Assembly (NCBI GenBank): GCA_012932295.1
Contig: JAAONU010000001.1
Coordinates: forward strand, 50,255,134-50,319,133
Direction of reading: 5' to 3'
Source of the DNA: Cyclina sinensis
Lineage: Eukaryota > Mollusca > Bivalvia > Venerida > Veneridae
DNA: 64,000 nt
Under the pieces are notes generated by a model that saw nothing but the letters and a program-made list of their open reading frames with translations, was not told where the DNA came from and ran no database searches. Position numbers and translations under genes: made by a program. This document shows positions 33,261 to 45,475 of the stretch, in pieces (the first letter of the stretch is position 1; every line of letters starts with the position of its first letter).

Positions 33261-33894
33261 ACCCAAATCAGTTCCATCATTAGTTTGTTTTGGGCAAAAA
33301 TAGATTTTTTCAGAAATTTCAACATAACCATGGTTCTCTTATGCATGATATAGCATTAAATTATCGTCATTATTTTATCCTATGTTATGTAATATGTTAA
33401 CTATGTATATTCATCCTTTGCCGAAATAAATCTATCTATCTAACGTCATCCCATTCAAATTTAAAAATAAACAAATAAATAAAAAAAACGTATTACAATT
33501 ATTAAAACATTTCTCTGTAGTGTTTTATAAACCACAATCATGTGCATGAAAAGAAATAAAACTAATATCTGGCATACAGCAAAAGATATGTACACAAATA
33601 TTCTTGGCTTTGTGTCATTCTAGAAAAATGAAACTTTACATAAGGAATATAAAGGATGATAAAGGATTTTGAGACATTACTGTGAAATATAATTTGCATC
33701 CGGCGTATACTTTATGTTACTAAAGCCGTTTTCAAAAGATATCTTTACTTAATGTGCAGCAGTTAAAGTCTCAATATTTCTGCCTGCAGTGGTACGATAT
33801 TAAAAAAGATACAGTAACCATCGCATTTTTGCGCGAAACTTAGCTGCTAGGAAATTTTAGAAAAAAAATGTCTTTGTTAACATATGTGTGATAA
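33261..33894. other. Non-coding stretch
   Basis: AT-rich DNA, with a short TATC repeat near 33432 and an A-rich tract near 33480. No gene is recognised. Confidence 0.35.
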
Positions 33895-35900
33895 TCCTTC
33901 CCGTGTGCTTGCTGAAAGATAATGTAACGCGTGGAACATCAAATGGGAGACACGAACTGCTCTTCTTGATACCCCTGTAACTGCTTCAGAACATTATGTC
34001 TATTATATTTATCTATGCTATCCCCTGATAATTACGGAAAGATAATGTAACATCCGTAACATGTGTAACATTGCGTTTCAAATAAGAAACTCGGACAGTT
34101 TATATTGAAACCCCTATAACGTCTTCAAAACACTACTGTAACGGATGCGATGTGTCTTTGTTTACATTCGTATCGTGTTATACTTCTTCCTCTAAGTTTT
34201 GCTGAAAGATAGTGTAACATGCATATCATGCGTAACAATGCGTTTCAAATAAGTGGCACGAACTACTCTTCTTGAAACCAATATAATTGCTTCAGAACAC
34301 GACTGTTACGGATGCAGTGTGTTTTTATCAACCTTGTATTATATTTGTATTATACATCTTCCTGTTTTTTCCTGGAAGCAAATAAGAGGCGCGAACTGTT
34401 TTTCTTGAAAGCCCTGTAACTGTTTCAGTACACTACTGTTTTGAATGCTTTTGTTTACAATCTTTTTTATGCTTTTTTCTGTTTGTTGCTGAAAGTTTCT
34501 GTAAAATACATTGCGTAACATTGCGTTTCAAATAAAAGGCACAAACTGCTGATCTCGAAAATCCCTCTTACTGCTTCAGAACAGCACTTTTACGGATGTA
34601 GTGTGTTATTAACCTCCGCGTTATACGTCTTCATATATGTTTGCTGAAAGACACAGTAGCATGCGTAACAATGCGTTTCAAATAGGAGGCACGAACTTCT
34701 CTTATTGAAACCCCTGTTACTGCTTCAGAACACCAATGTTACGGATGTAGTGTGTTTCTGGTAACCATTAAGTTATACATTTTCCTCTTTGTTTGTTGAA
34801 AGAAACTGCATCATGTGTACCACGCATAACAATGCGTTTCAAATGTGAGGCACGAACTGCTCTTGTTGGAACCCCATTAACTGCTTCTAAACACTTCTGT
34901 TACCAGTGTGTCTTTGTTAACACATGTATTTTACTTTTTCATGCATGTTTCCTGAAAGATACTGAAACATGCGTAATATGCGTAACATGGCGTTTCAAAT
35001 AAGGGGGACGAACTGCTAACTTAGAGACCCCTCTAAATGCTTCAGAACATACATGCAACGGAAACAATATGGCTTTGTTTTTATGCGTGTTATATTTATC
35101 AATGTTTGTCGCTGATAATTCCTTAAAGATACTGTAACATATATAGCATGAGTAACATTGCATGCCAAATAAGAGGCACGAACTGTTCTTCTTAAAACCC
35201 CTTAACTGCTCCAAAACACTGTTGTTACGGATGCTGTTTGTTTTTGTTTATCTTTGCATTATACCTCTTTCTGTGTGTTTTCTGAAAAATGAAGTTTCAT
35301 GTGAAACATGTATAACATTGCGTTTTAAATGGTAGGCATGAACTTTTCCCTTTTGAAACACGTGTAACTGCTTCAAAACACTAGTTTTACGGTTGCAGTA
35401 GGAATTTGTTTCCATGTTTTTTTTTTTCATTATCCACAGATAGTAACAAAAATATACTGCAACTTGCGTAACAACGCGTTTCAAATGGAGTTCACGAATC
35501 ATTTCCGTGAAATAGATGTAAACGTTCGAAACACATATGTTACGCACGCGGCAAATCATCTTTAATTCAGATTACATTTTTCTATGTGATTGTGCATACA
35601 TTTTAGAAAGATGCTGTAATGCGCGAAACATGTGTCATATTGCATTTCAAAAAGAAGGCATTAATTGATTTTTGTGAAACACATGAAACTCTCATAGCAC
35701 ATATGTTATGTCCGTAGTCTTTTATTCTTTTCATTTGTATTATATTTCTCTGATAGTTTCATATATCAAATAGTATCCTGTTACTTGCATAACATGCCTA
35801 CCATCTCAGAATAATTATGATACACCAGTGGTTTCACCTCCTATACATTCGTGTACTTTTTATGTTCAAATGGAGTCCACGAATTGATTTCCGTAAAATA
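33895..35900 (+). repeat. Satellite with a unit of about 157 bp
   Basis: The unit is marked by GAAAGATACTGTAACATGCG, then GCGTTTCAAATAAGAGGCAC, GAACTGCTCTTCTTGAAACC and CTGCTTCAGAACACTACTG. GCGTTTCAAAT or a close variant recurs at about 34072, 34230, 34522, 34670, 34829, 34991, 35158, 35320, 35475 and 35641. Divergence between units is considerable, so the array is old. It continues after the Tc1 insertion. Minus-strand frames of 60-103 codons in it are by-products. Confidence 0.85.
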
Positions 35901-37407
35901 CACTCAGCAAAATAAATTTAGGGTGAAGACTTAGGTTCATAGATTTTTAAATGAAAAAATGTTCATCTAAAAGTTAAATAGTGTATATATGTGTTTATCT
36001 ACGCGTAACAGCTCAATTATCCCGTGCAGGTCCGTGCAAACACACCCACCCCTCAAAATCAAGTGAAAATCAAATATGTAGAATAAAATTAACGTGACAT
36101 GGGCAGGTTTTAATTTGAATTTTTGATTCGAATCATCTGTTACACTATAGAACTGATTAGTGTGAGGAATCTCTGATGCCTAGAAGACACATGTCGGAGG
36201 CTGAGGCAGCCAGAGCAGTGGGTGGCCTATGAGCATGGTGTTAGCCAAAGTGTAATCCAACGACTTTGGCAAAAGTACCTGGAGACAGGCGCCATTGCAA
36301 GACGTCATCAGATTGGACGTCCAAGGTCAATATCTGCTCGGGAAGACCCTGGCATGGTTGTCCTTGCAAAATGCCATAGGTTTAGCCCGCCTGCTGCTCG
36401 AAATAGAGACTTCCATACTGCTTCCGGTGTTCGAATCTCGGCACAAAAATATCGCAACAGACTCCACGACGCTAATTTACGCGCTCGCTGTCCTGTGGTA
36501 CGTCCGGTTTTAACGCCAAGACACCTGGAGTTTGGCAGAGATCACGTTAATTGGCATCTCAGGCACTTTCGTAATGTGCTATTCACCGACAAGTCCAAAC
36601 TTTGCCTGGACTTCCATGATGGACCTCGGCCTTAATGGTGTCAGCGAAATGAGCGCTTCAGCGAGTGTTGAATATCCGAACATGACAAGTATAGTAGCGG
36701 CTCTGTTATTCTTTAGGCGGGCATTTCTTACGACAGGCGTACAGACCTTCACGTGATTTTAAATGGCACAGTTAGTGCTAGACGTTATATTGACGAGATT
36801 CTCCGACCTCACGTCATTTCATATGCTGGTGCAATCGGCCAGGAATTCGTGTTATTGGACAACAATGCTACAGCTCACCGTGCGAGAATCGTCAATCAGT
36901 ACCTTGACGACCAAAGCGTTGAACGTATGGAATGGCCAGCTAGGTCTCCAGACATGAACCCAATAGAACATGCCTGGGACATGCTGCAGCGCCGTATTTC
37001 CGCACGACAACGTCAGCCGTCAATCAGGAATGAGCTGGCTGCTGCCCTTTCTGAGGAATGGGGTTTCATACCACACAGGGACATCAAAAATCTCAATATG
37101 CAGCTTCCAGACCTTTGTCAAAGAGGTTATCCGAGAACGAGGAGGTCATACCCGTTTCTAAAATTTAACCGGTTTCCAAAAATCTTATGATAAGCCAATG
37201 TGTTTACCCCACCCACCAAGTCTTAAACACTTTAAAACTGATAGGCGTTGTCGTTGAGGATCAATCGTGCTAATATGTTTGTGAAACACATGTTACTTTG
37301 GGTTTAAATTGGTCACGGTTATAATGATTTTTTGTTGGATATAAACTTCAGCAAGTAAAAAAGGTATGTCTTTAAGAACAGCTGTCATAAGTCCTTTTTG
37401 TTGAGTG
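35901..37407 (+). mobile_element. Tc1/mariner element, 1,507 bp, inserted in the satellite
   Basis: The left end CACTCAGCAAAATAAATTTA and the inverse of the right end, CACTCAACAAAAAGGACTTA, form imperfect terminal repeats, each next to a TA (35899-35900 and 37408-37409), the usual Tc1/mariner target duplication. Satellite units lie on both sides and continue across the insertion. The interior holds one transposase gene on the same strand. Confidence 0.85.
36191..37190 (+). pseudogene. Tc1-type transposase, nearly full length with three stops and a frameshift
   Basis: From ATG 36191 (MSEAEAARAVG) the frame shifts near 36220 into AYEHGVSQSVIQRLWQKYLE, a helix-turn-helix DNA-binding domain, followed by GRPRS. 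The catalytic domain has VLFTDKSKLCLDF (first Asp), EFVLLDNNATAHRARIV (second Asp) and WPARSPDMNPIEHAWDMLQR (third residue, Glu), so the DDE triad is intact. In one continuous frame there are stops at about 36633 (TAA), 36669 (TGA) and 36711 (TAG, where a Trp is expected in the W-A-G-I-S motif). A length of about 335 residues is normal for the family. It decayed mainly by point mutation and is younger than the copy at 32.3 kb. Confidence 0.88.
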
Positions 37408-37590
37408 TAGTTGTAAACGTTCGAAACACGTATGTTTAATTCAGTTAACTTTTCTCTATGTGATTGTGCATACATTTCCAAAAAGATACTGTAATATGTG
37501 AAACATGTGTAACATTGCATTTCAAGAAGAAGGCAAAGAGTGAAACACTTATAACCGTTTTGTATTAACACTCTTGTTACCGTATAATAA
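37408..37590 (+). repeat. 157-bp satellite, continuation after the Tc1 insertion
   Basis: GTAAACGTTCGAAACACGTATG matches the unit end at about 35518 (the piece GTAAACGTTCGAAACAC is shared). AAAGATACTGTAATATGTG and TTGCATTTCAAGAAGAAGGC follow. It shows that the Tc1 element landed inside the array. Confidence 0.75.
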
Positions 37591-38450
37591 ATATCTACAA
37601 ATGATTGTTAAAAATGACATTACCTAGCGAAAAAGAAAATAAAAATGAAAAATGAAAAACTATATTAAAGAATAAAAACTCCCAGCACAATTACCTTTTA
37701 TAAATAATATGCCTTTCATTTATTTTTGATATTCTGATTGAATAATGATGAAAATAAAAAGTTGATTGTAAATATCATTTAAAACTAAGCTACAAACACA
37801 ATAATTATTCACTATAATTTGAACATTGAATATTACAAAACTCTCTTTGAATTAAAGTAAAGCAAAACCCTTCTTTGATTAAAAATAAAGCAACTTCTGT
37901 TGTTTAAGATATTTCTACACAGGAACATTATTTCATATTATTTTTCTTTAAATTATGCTTGTTCCGAAAACAAAGAAAATATGCCCTCAATACTGCTTGA
38001 AATTACTTCTTAAAGATCGAGAACACATATACAGAATGTACATGGGCGAGAATCAGGAGAAAAGTCTCTTTTTTATCACAGCGTTCGTGAGCTATTAGCC
38101 CTCTCGCATTGCCCAATTCGGCGATTAGTCACCAAAAATGGCACCCGTTAAATGACTGAAATTAGTCATTGATTAAAATTTCAATATAACCTTTATTTCT
38201 CGGCATATATTTTTTTTAATTTTATTAAAGACTATGGTATCGGCCTTATGACAAAGTAAATAAAATCATTGTTCGTCTGTCTGTTTGTGACGGCTCGCAC
38301 AAAAAACTGCATTTACTGCGTTCGCGACGCTTCTTTTCCTTATCTTCAAATAGTTGCTGTGCGGTCATTTTCCAGGGTATTTTTCACATTTATATATAAT
38401 TTTGCAGAAACAAAACTCTTTCCTAAATGACAAATTTAATGCCTTCAGAG

Positions 38451-38481
<31 letters not shown>

Positions 38482-39131
38482 GAGAGATGGTATAGATTTG
38501 AGCCCTTTTCCCAGAGCGAAGAAGATGAAGGTCAATATCCACGAAAGAATGTTGTAAAATTTTTCACATAGTTATGCATTTGTGCCATTATCCACAGTTA
38601 CGCGAAAAAATGAAAGAAAATCTACTAAATAGGCGACAGGCGGGAAGTTCTTTTTATCAGCGAGAGGAAGAAAAAGGTTGATACCCAGGAGAAAATGTTA
38701 CACTACTATTTTTCATATATGCTTGATTATTATATAATCTATTATAATATAATACATTATATATCATTAGAACTATTAAAAGAAAAACAAAAAACATCTA
38801 TCTGTTCTTTTTCTTTCCCTTCCATATAATTACTCTTAAATCTATTGATACATTTTCAATAAAGAAAATAGCACATTTCATTTTTTTTTCATTAAGAGAA
38901 TTATTCATAGATATGCATGTCTACCAATACCCACAAGTGATGTATATGAGACTAAGAATTATCTTCAAAAAAATAAGAAAAAAGTCACTTTGTTCTTTTT
39001 ATTTCTTACCATATAATTACTATCAGAGTTACTAACCCATTTTTATAATCAAAACCTTTTAGAAAAGCATTCTTTAAAAAAATATATATAACAATCTCTT
39101 TTATATAAATCTTTAAAAATACTTTCTTCAT
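37591..39131. other. Non-coding intron DNA with a GA microsatellite
   Basis: AT-rich DNA without a recognised gene. A (GA)n-type tract with AAAG interruptions covers about 38447-38488. The open frame over it (38354-38557) is a by-product. ATATA-rich sequence lies at 38720-38765. Confidence 0.4.
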
Positions 39132-39234
39132 TTAAAGTGACTGACTTACAGAATTTAGCCGAAGATTTTTTCCTTTAGAATATAAAAGACGTTAATTTAC
39201 TATGGAAAAACAAAAAACATAACATTATGCTACT

Positions 39235-39515
39235 TGTTCTTGCGAACTATTGGCTGTCAATTTGCCGGGCCCATTTAAAATATAATAAACAAACGTACTA
39301 TAACACTATTAAGTCCATTTTCTTTTTATTATATTAGTTTTCTATATGAGTTTTAAATTTGTCTGTAAACTCTTTTTCTATAAATACTAAAACGATTTAA
39401 ATCTCTGAACACTACTATGTATACGAACTGACTCAACACTGACCGAAAAGCAGTGCAGGATTTTTGTAATAGAAATTAGGCAAAGCATATTAATGTTTTG
39501 GTTATCTCCCAAACA
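39235..39515 (-). repeat. 3' LTR of the BEL/Pao element (left on the + strand)
   Basis: Begins TGTTCTTGCGAACTATTGG and ends TTATCTCCCAAACA. It matches the right LTR across its length. It lies directly next to the polypurine tract, which makes it the 3' LTR of a minus-strand element. Confidence 0.92.
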
Positions 39516-39542
39516 TTCCCCCCACCCCCCACCCCTCTTTGG
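39516..39542 (-). promoter_or_regulatory. Polypurine tract
   Basis: On the minus strand AAAGAGGGGTGGGGGG and a further GGGGGGAA lie immediately before the 3' LTR. This is the expected position and composition for the plus-strand primer of an LTR retroelement. Confidence 0.85.
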
Positions 39543-39949
39543 AAAAACATAGTTTTTTTATGAACTCTTCCATTGTGTTCTATCTATAAGACTTTTTTTC
39601 AAGTACACTAGATATGTGTATGTCTCTTTCTATTTATTGTTTTATCAAGAACCGATTATTCTTTCTATTGTCCAGAATATAAATTGTTTTTATCGAAAAC
39701 AATTCTATAAAATGGTTACGATCAAATTGTTTTACACCATTTTTTTACATTTTTCTTAAGACGAAATGTGAATACATGCATGTATATACATATTTTACAC
39801 AAAAAAAAATCACCTTTACTTATATATGACTGTATCATGCACTTTTATGAACACGTATAATGCCAATATAATGTTACTATTTTATACTGTTTCAATTCTT
39901 CTTTGAATTATTAGTTGCTAAAAAACCCTCTTTTTAGTTCCCTTAACAC

Positions 39950-41203
39950 TATGTCTCTAATATTCTAGTCTACAACTATTTTTGCACAGTGCATGTTCTG
40001 TTCATTGAATATTCCATATCAATTAGGAAGCACAGTGTTCGAGAAAACACAACCGCGAAATCGGTCTTTTTAATACGCTTGTACCAACTCTTACATTGAC
40101 GACCCTGACATGTCCTTTCCCGGAAATACTTCCAGAATTCTCCCAAGAGGCCAATGTCCCCTTGGGGAGTCCGGATCAACAACAATCACTACATCGCCTA
40201 TTTGTAAATCCTTTTCAGCTCTTAATCATTTTTTTCTTGCGTTCAGTGTTGGTAAAAATTCACGCAACCAATGGCGCCAAAAATGTTTCACAAGTTCCTG
40301 TACATATCTCCAATGTTTCCGTGGGTCAAACGGAGTCAAATCTATAGCATTTGGAGCGAATTTTCCGCCTAGCTGTCCGTGGAGAAAGTGATTCGGAGTT
40401 AACACAACGTCGTCATTTGGATTAGATGATTGGTATGTTAATGGCCTGCTGTTCAACAGTCCTTCAGCACCAACAAATGCAGTTTGTAGTTATTCATCTG
40501 TAACGTCTGCATTTGCAAGTATTTTGTTAATCGCACGCTTTGCTGATTTTATCATTGCTCCATGTACTCCACCGAAATGTGGAGCATTTGGAGGATTGAA
40601 CTCCCATTGAATTCTCTTGTCAGACGTTTGTCTCTGTATCTGATCAGTATCTAGTTTTCTCAAAAGCTGTTTTAATTCCCGATCCGCGCTCACAAAGTTC
40701 GTCCCATTGTCCGAATTCATTTTTATTGGTACGCCCCGTCGACTCGTGAAACGATAGAATGCATTTAAAATGAACTTGTATCTAGTCCATAGGCCATTTC
40801 TAAATGTACTGTCCTACTCGCCAAACATGTGAATAGACACAAATATCTCTTTTGACGGCGTTTACCACGACCCTGAATCGTGATATACGGTCCCTCATAA
40901 TCCACGGCTGTGTGTTCAAAAGCTCTCATTGGCATGTCCAAACGAATATCTGGTAATGGTGCCATTATTTGTGTTGCTATTTTGCTCTTTCTGCGTTTGC
41001 AGTGACTACACTCCTTTTTCCCAACCTCGAATTTCTTCGCGAGCTGCGTCGATCCAAAATCTAGTCGACAACGATGACAATACTTGATTTGTCCCACCGT
41101 GATGATTCAATTCGTGATTGTGTTTTACAATCAATTTTGTTATCCTGCTTTTACGTGGCAAGATAATTGGATAATTTTGCGTCAAATGAAAGGAATTTTG
41201 CAA
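39950..41203 (-). pseudogene. BEL/Pao integrase with the catalytic Glu replaced, plus carboxyl domain
   Basis: [10 protein letters not shown] and CSHCKRRKS form the zinc-binding amino domain. The core has TAVDYEGPY (first Asp) and MNSDNGTNF (second Asp). In NAPHFGGVHGAMIKSAKRAI the position normally holding Glu (GGVHEAM in this group, family knowledge) is Gly (codon GGA). NSRPLTYQ and LTPNHFLHG follow, then a DUF5641-like tail ([20 protein letters not shown]). Frame changes or stops occur near 41097, 40760, 40490 (TAA) and 40220. The lost Glu alone would abolish strand transfer. Confidence 0.85.
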
Positions 41204-42665
41204 ACTTCAGTCTAGTGTCGCAGCGCAACATTCCATCATCATCTAATTTTGGATTCAGTTGCAAAATTTTGCTTCGTTTAGGAAGTTTTTCTTCGATTTT
41301 CTTTGTAAGACATTTGTACTCTTCAGGATAACACTCAAATTGAGCTTTTCGTATTAACAAAGTCTCTGCATCTTTTATGTCATCTGCTTCTAATTCACCT
41401 CGTCTATGACTATCACGTTTGCACGAAATGTTTGATATGAAACGTAGTACCCAAGCTAACACACGAACAAGTTTGTGCCAGCTGGAATATTTTCCTATGT
41501 CAATAACTTCCTGATTTATGTTGGTGACGAAGAATGAAGCTTCGTCGTTTTGCCGTAGCTTTTTCCTGCGTATTTCAGATTTGCTTTCCTTTTGTTCTTC
41601 AATTTTATTCTTAAGCCAATTTTCTGGCGTGCTCTTAAGAAACTCCGGCCCTTTCCACCACATTTCGCAGTTTACTAAATCCCTGGCATTCATTCCCCCA
41701 GATGCTATATCTGCTTGATTTTCATTCGATGGCACATATCTCCATTGATTTGGCACACTTTTGTCGTGGATTTCACTAACACGATTAGCTACAAAAGGTT
41801 TGAAAATACGACTTTCCCTGTGAATCCACCAAAGTACATTCATACTGTCAGAACAGAACACGACGTCACACATTTTCATCTTGAGTGCTTGAACTACGTT
41901 GTGCGCCAACCGTACACCCAAAACTGCCGCCTTGGTTTTTGAACTAACGAGGCGAATATCTATGCTCGAATCTTTCAAATCATGTCTCACGTATATTGTC
42001 ATGGCATACGCAAGTTCTGACGCATCAACAAACACATGAAGTGCAGATGATTCTATGTCCTCACTATAATTCAACGATCTCTCAACTTTAATGTCATTCA
42101 AATCGGATAAACCATGAAACCACTGTTCAATTTCATTCCTCAAGTCCTCACAAATTATATCATCCCAATTGTAGCCATCACACCATATTTTCAGCATTAA
42201 TATTTTTCCTTGCACTATGAACGGTGAGAGTAATCCTAATGGATCAAATAGTCTAGCTATAACCTTCAACACAAACCGTTTTGTGCATCTTTTTGTGGAT
42301 GTTTCAATATTCGATTTGAAAGTTAGTATGTCTGCATCTGATTGCCATAAGATTCCCAAAGTTTTCTTTGTTGGTAATGATCCTGATTCTAAGTCTATTT
42401 CACTTGCACGATCTTCTGGTGGTACTGATTGAAGCACTTTTGTCGAATTTGACAACCATTTTTTCGCAAACATGCCCGCTTTCTTCCATAGAGCTGAGAG
42501 TTCTGAGTACATCTGGACTCCAAGCTCGTCATTTAACACCGAGTCCATGCTATCATCCATGTATGTTGATTTCAGAACCGTTTCTGTGGCTAGTGGAAAA
42601 ACAGACTGATATTTTCCCGCATTCTTTTTTGAAACAAACATTGCAAGGTATGGCGAGGCATTCAT
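41151..42665 (-). CDS. BEL/Pao reverse transcriptase and RNase H, 504-codon open frame
   Basis: This is the longest open frame of the window. It starts inside the reverse transcriptase, with the catalytic TYMDDSMDSV about 35 residues in. Connection-domain sequence follows (TLGILWQSD, ARLFDPLGLLSPFIVQGKIL). RNase H has HVFVDASELAYA (first Asp), a SSKTKAAVLGVRL stretch and VVFCSDSMNVLWWI (Asp), and ends near NQADIASGG. The protein continues towards the integrase and stops at 41151, where the next frame takes over. The amino part of the reverse transcriptase, between 42666 and 43150, is interrupted by stops, so the product could not be made from the polyprotein. Confidence 0.9.
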   Translation of the reverse strand: MNASPYLAMFVSKKNAGKYQSVFPLATETVLKSTYMDDSMDSVLNDELGVQMYSELSALWKKAGMFAKKWLSNSTKVLQSVPPEDRASEIDLESGSLPTKKTLGILWQSDADILTFKSNIETSTKRCTKRFVLKVIARLFDPLGLLSPFIVQGKILMLKIWCDGYNWDDIICEDLRNEIEQWFHGLSDLNDIKVERSLNYSEDIESSALHVFVDASELAYAMTIYVRHDLKDSSIDIRLVSSKTKAAVLGVRLAHNVVQALKMKMCDVVFCSDSMNVLWWIHRESRIFKPFVANRVSEIHDKSVPNQWRYVPSNENQADIASGGMNARDLVNCEMWWKGPEFLKSTPENWLKNKIEEQKESKSEIRRKKLRQNDEASFFVTNINQEVIDIGKYSSWHKLVRVLAWVLRFISNISCKRDSHRRGELEADDIKDAETLLIRKAQFECYPEEYKCLTKKIEEKLPKRSKILQLNPKLDDDGMLRCDTRLKFAKFLSFDAKLSNYLAT

Positions 42666-43656
42666 GCCAAAAACGACACGACTGAACTCATAAACATCTG
42701 GTGGATTTGTTTCAGAGTTTCATAAGAAACTGTGAAACGGACGATCTTCTGGTTTCAATCCAATTTATAAGTACATTTCACTAATGTCACACACGATTGC
42801 CACTGGGTGTTTTCGAAAGCGAATGAGAACGTCGAAAAGTTTATTTTGAAGCTTAGGGCCCTCATTTATACAGTCATTTAAACTTTCATTTTCACATTTG
42901 GCCGATGCGTCGAATACTATCCGAACCTTGGTCGTATCTTAGTTTAATCGGACGACCGGAAAGTGAGGCAAATACTAGCGTTGACCCTTTTCTTTTTCTT
43001 CCTTCTTAACTGTATGTAGCCCTTCTCTTCATATTTCTTGACTGTCTCGTCGTATATTTCTTTAATTTCTACTTTTCGCCATATCGTAGTTGTTCACCGA
43101 TGGCTTCGTAATCCATGGTATACCAACTTCATACCGACCGTTTTCATACGTCATTGATTTTTTGTCTCGACCAGAATCTGCTTATCTTTTGGTGAGAGAA
43201 GACATTCGTGTAAACATTCTGCGGGTACATTTTTTACTTCCCAAAACTTTTTCAAATCGTCATGTAAGAAGTATGTCATAAATGCTTCGTTCACGTTTTC
43301 TTCACGCGCGTCAAAGGGTTTCCAATGCACGTCCATCCGAGTGGGCCTAATCTTGCATATGGCTCTCCAGGTCCTCCATAAACTTCTTTTATTGACCGAT
43401 GTATCTCTGGGTGATCGAGTCCGATTAATATGTCAACGATAGGACGTGAAGAACTAACGGTCGGAAATTTAATGTCGCTTAAATGTGAAAACATTTTTGA
43501 CTGCTTACTCCAATCTGTGACTTCCATGTTTCCTGTTACTCTGTTTGTTGTGAAAGCATTCACTTCAAACAACACATTCTTATCAATACTCTGTACTTCG
43601 AATGTTACTGGCACTGTTTTAAATGTGTCAAGTACATTCACTGCGACTTGTTTCAC
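42666..43656 (-). pseudogene. BEL/Pao protease end and reverse transcriptase start, broken
   Basis: EVKQVAVNVLDTF... through PIVDILIGLDH, VYGGPGEPYARLGPLGWTC and CIGNP is the carboxyl part of the DUF1758-type protease region. A frame change near 43310 leads to NEAFMTYFLHDDLKKFWEV. The following RT amino part ([20 protein letters not shown] on the minus strand at about 42915) contains several stops and frame changes. Together these explain why the polyprotein cannot be read through. Confidence 0.75.
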
Positions 43657-43694
43657 TTCTCCTCTAAGTCCTAATTCAGACGCTATATCCGCAT

Positions 43695-44440
43695 TTATAT
43701 ACGTTTTGTACTCCCGTCATCCAGCAAGGCGTTAACTCGAATGCTTTTGTCTTTTGAATTTATGATAACTGGAATTGTCCGCAGTGCGATGTAGCTATTT
43801 ATCTTGCTATCGGTAGTACCCTTGCTATGACTAGTTACGTTCTCGGGTTGATATGGAGGTGTCATTGGATCCAGAGGTTTTGCTTCGAACTGTGGATCGA
43901 TATGTAGCAGCCTATCATGCGTTTTCTTACAGTCGTTTATGCCACATGTTCTAAAATTCCGACAGTTGCTACCTCTATGGTTGTCTTTCAAACAACGAAA
44001 ACACAACTTTGACTCTTTAGCTTTACACCACCTGTCATGAACCGGCAGTGCTTTGAACTTTTCACAGTCCCATACACCATGACTGCCAGTACATATTTTG
44101 CACAATCTTGTGGGTCGGGGGCGTCCTGTTGTTGTATAAAATGAACGGTTTCCATGCTTGAACGGTTTCGTTGGCGAGGATGTTCCCGTTGCTCCTATTC
44201 CATGTTTTGTTTCCTGGGCGATAATGTGATATTCAGCTTCCTTGCTTACGTATTCTCTTAATGTTTCCACCGATTCTGTTTTCCCATTTTCTATTATCCA
44301 TCTGTGATAACTTGTCAACATAGGTTCTGGTAACTTCTTTTGCAAGGCAATATACATCATTCCTGTGCCGAGCTCTGATTCTAAGCCTGCCTCTTTTATA
44401 CATGTATTTAAAACAGCTATGTCTAATAAGTCTGCAATAT
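43695..44440 (-). pseudogene. BEL/Pao gag carboxyl part with zinc knuckles and protease active site
   Basis: After a frame change near 44430 the frame reads ADLLDIAVLN and LQKKLPEPMLTSYHRWI. Zinc-knuckle cysteines follow (LCKICTGSHGVWDCEKF and LCFRCLKDNHRGSNCR, then FRTCGINDCKKTHDRLLH). Near the end VNALLDDGSTK carries the aspartic protease active-site motif. One missing base near 43700 ends the frame at STKRI; the proper continuation (YINADIASELGL) lies in the next frame. Confidence 0.85.
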
Positions 44441-45153
44441 GTCCAGACTCTTAGCATTTCTCACACTCATTGCTGGGAACTTTTCAATGTCTTCCATGTT
44501 TTTTCCAACTCTCCTTCTTTCACCACCATATTTTCTCTCTAAGCGTTGTTTTGCCGCATCATATGTTGCCCCAGAATGACCCAATTCGTCAATTGCCTTA
44601 AGTGCAGCCCCTTTTAGATACTGTCTCAATTGTAACAGTTTGTACTCTTTAGTAGCTGGTGCACTATCTAATCATGCCATAAAGGCATTTTTCCACGTTT
44701 CATAGTTTCTAGTTTCTCCATCGAAAATAGGGATAGATATCCGTCTTAGTTGTTTCCATAAGTCCTTTCCAAGATCAACTTTGTCACTATCACGTGGTTC
44801 AATATTGGTCTCACCTTGCGACTTGTGATATAATTTTAGTACTTTGTCATATTCTTTTTCTATGACTTCGATTTCAGATGATGTCGTAAGCATATCATTT
44901 GTTTTCTCTTGATGCCTGTATTCTTTGCATAAGTTTTCTATACTTTGGGTACATTCGTCCATGGCAGTTTCTAATTTATCAATTAGTTCTGTAAATAGAT
45001 CCTCACTCGATTCTTCGTCATTATTGCATTGACAAGTTTATTTTTTATTCTTGTAAACGCAGCCTTGCATCGCGATTTTTTCAATTTTAGCTCAACTATC
45101 CTCGCGCCGGCCTACAGTGATTTCTTAGCTGGTATTTTATTTCCAAATGCCAT
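44423..45153 (-). pseudogene. BEL/Pao gag amino part (DUF1759-like), with stops
   Basis: An ATG at 45153 opens MAFGNKIPAKKSL and meets a stop after thirteen codons. Protein-like text resumes as KKSRCKAAFTRIKNKLVNAI, shifts frame near 45035, and continues as MDECTQSIENLCKEY down to ISIPIFDGETRNYETWKNAF, the DUF1759 signature. A TGA at 44672-44674 stands where a Trp or Cys is expected. The domain continues as LRQYLKGAALKAIDELGHSG and RLERKYGGERR. Confidence 0.8.
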
Positions 45154-45460
45154 GTTTATCTTTGTTGCGTGAAAAGCAAGTCTGGTGTTCAAGTCCAATT
45201 AATATCAAAATTTTCAGTGTTTCAGCTGCAGATAAGCTAACCTTTATCTCTCAAATGTGAGTTTGTTTTCCCGAGCGAGTGAAACTTATAGAGTATTATA
45301 CTGTACATGTATATATATATCAAGATAAATTTGGCACTTTGGTTTAAATCACTGTTTTATTTATATTGCTGTTTTTTGAATAAATATAATCCAATGATTA
45401 AATTTATAATGTCTTTGCGAAAGTATCATTTATATTGTCCAAGATCCTTGATTAACCTCG

Positions 45461-45471
45461 CTCTGCTACCA
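45461..45471 (-). promoter_or_regulatory. Primer-binding site matching initiator tRNA-Met
   Basis: Four bases inside the 5' LTR, the minus strand reads TGGTAGCAGAG followed by CGAGGTT. The first eleven bases complement the CTCTGCTACCA end of eukaryotic initiator methionine tRNA, so this tRNA is the probable first-strand primer. Confidence 0.75.
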
Positions 45472-45475
45472 AAAA

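Noticed and set aside
38354..38557. Open frame rich in Arg-Glu over a GA tract
   Set aside because: Caused by the microsatellite; no domain or splice context.
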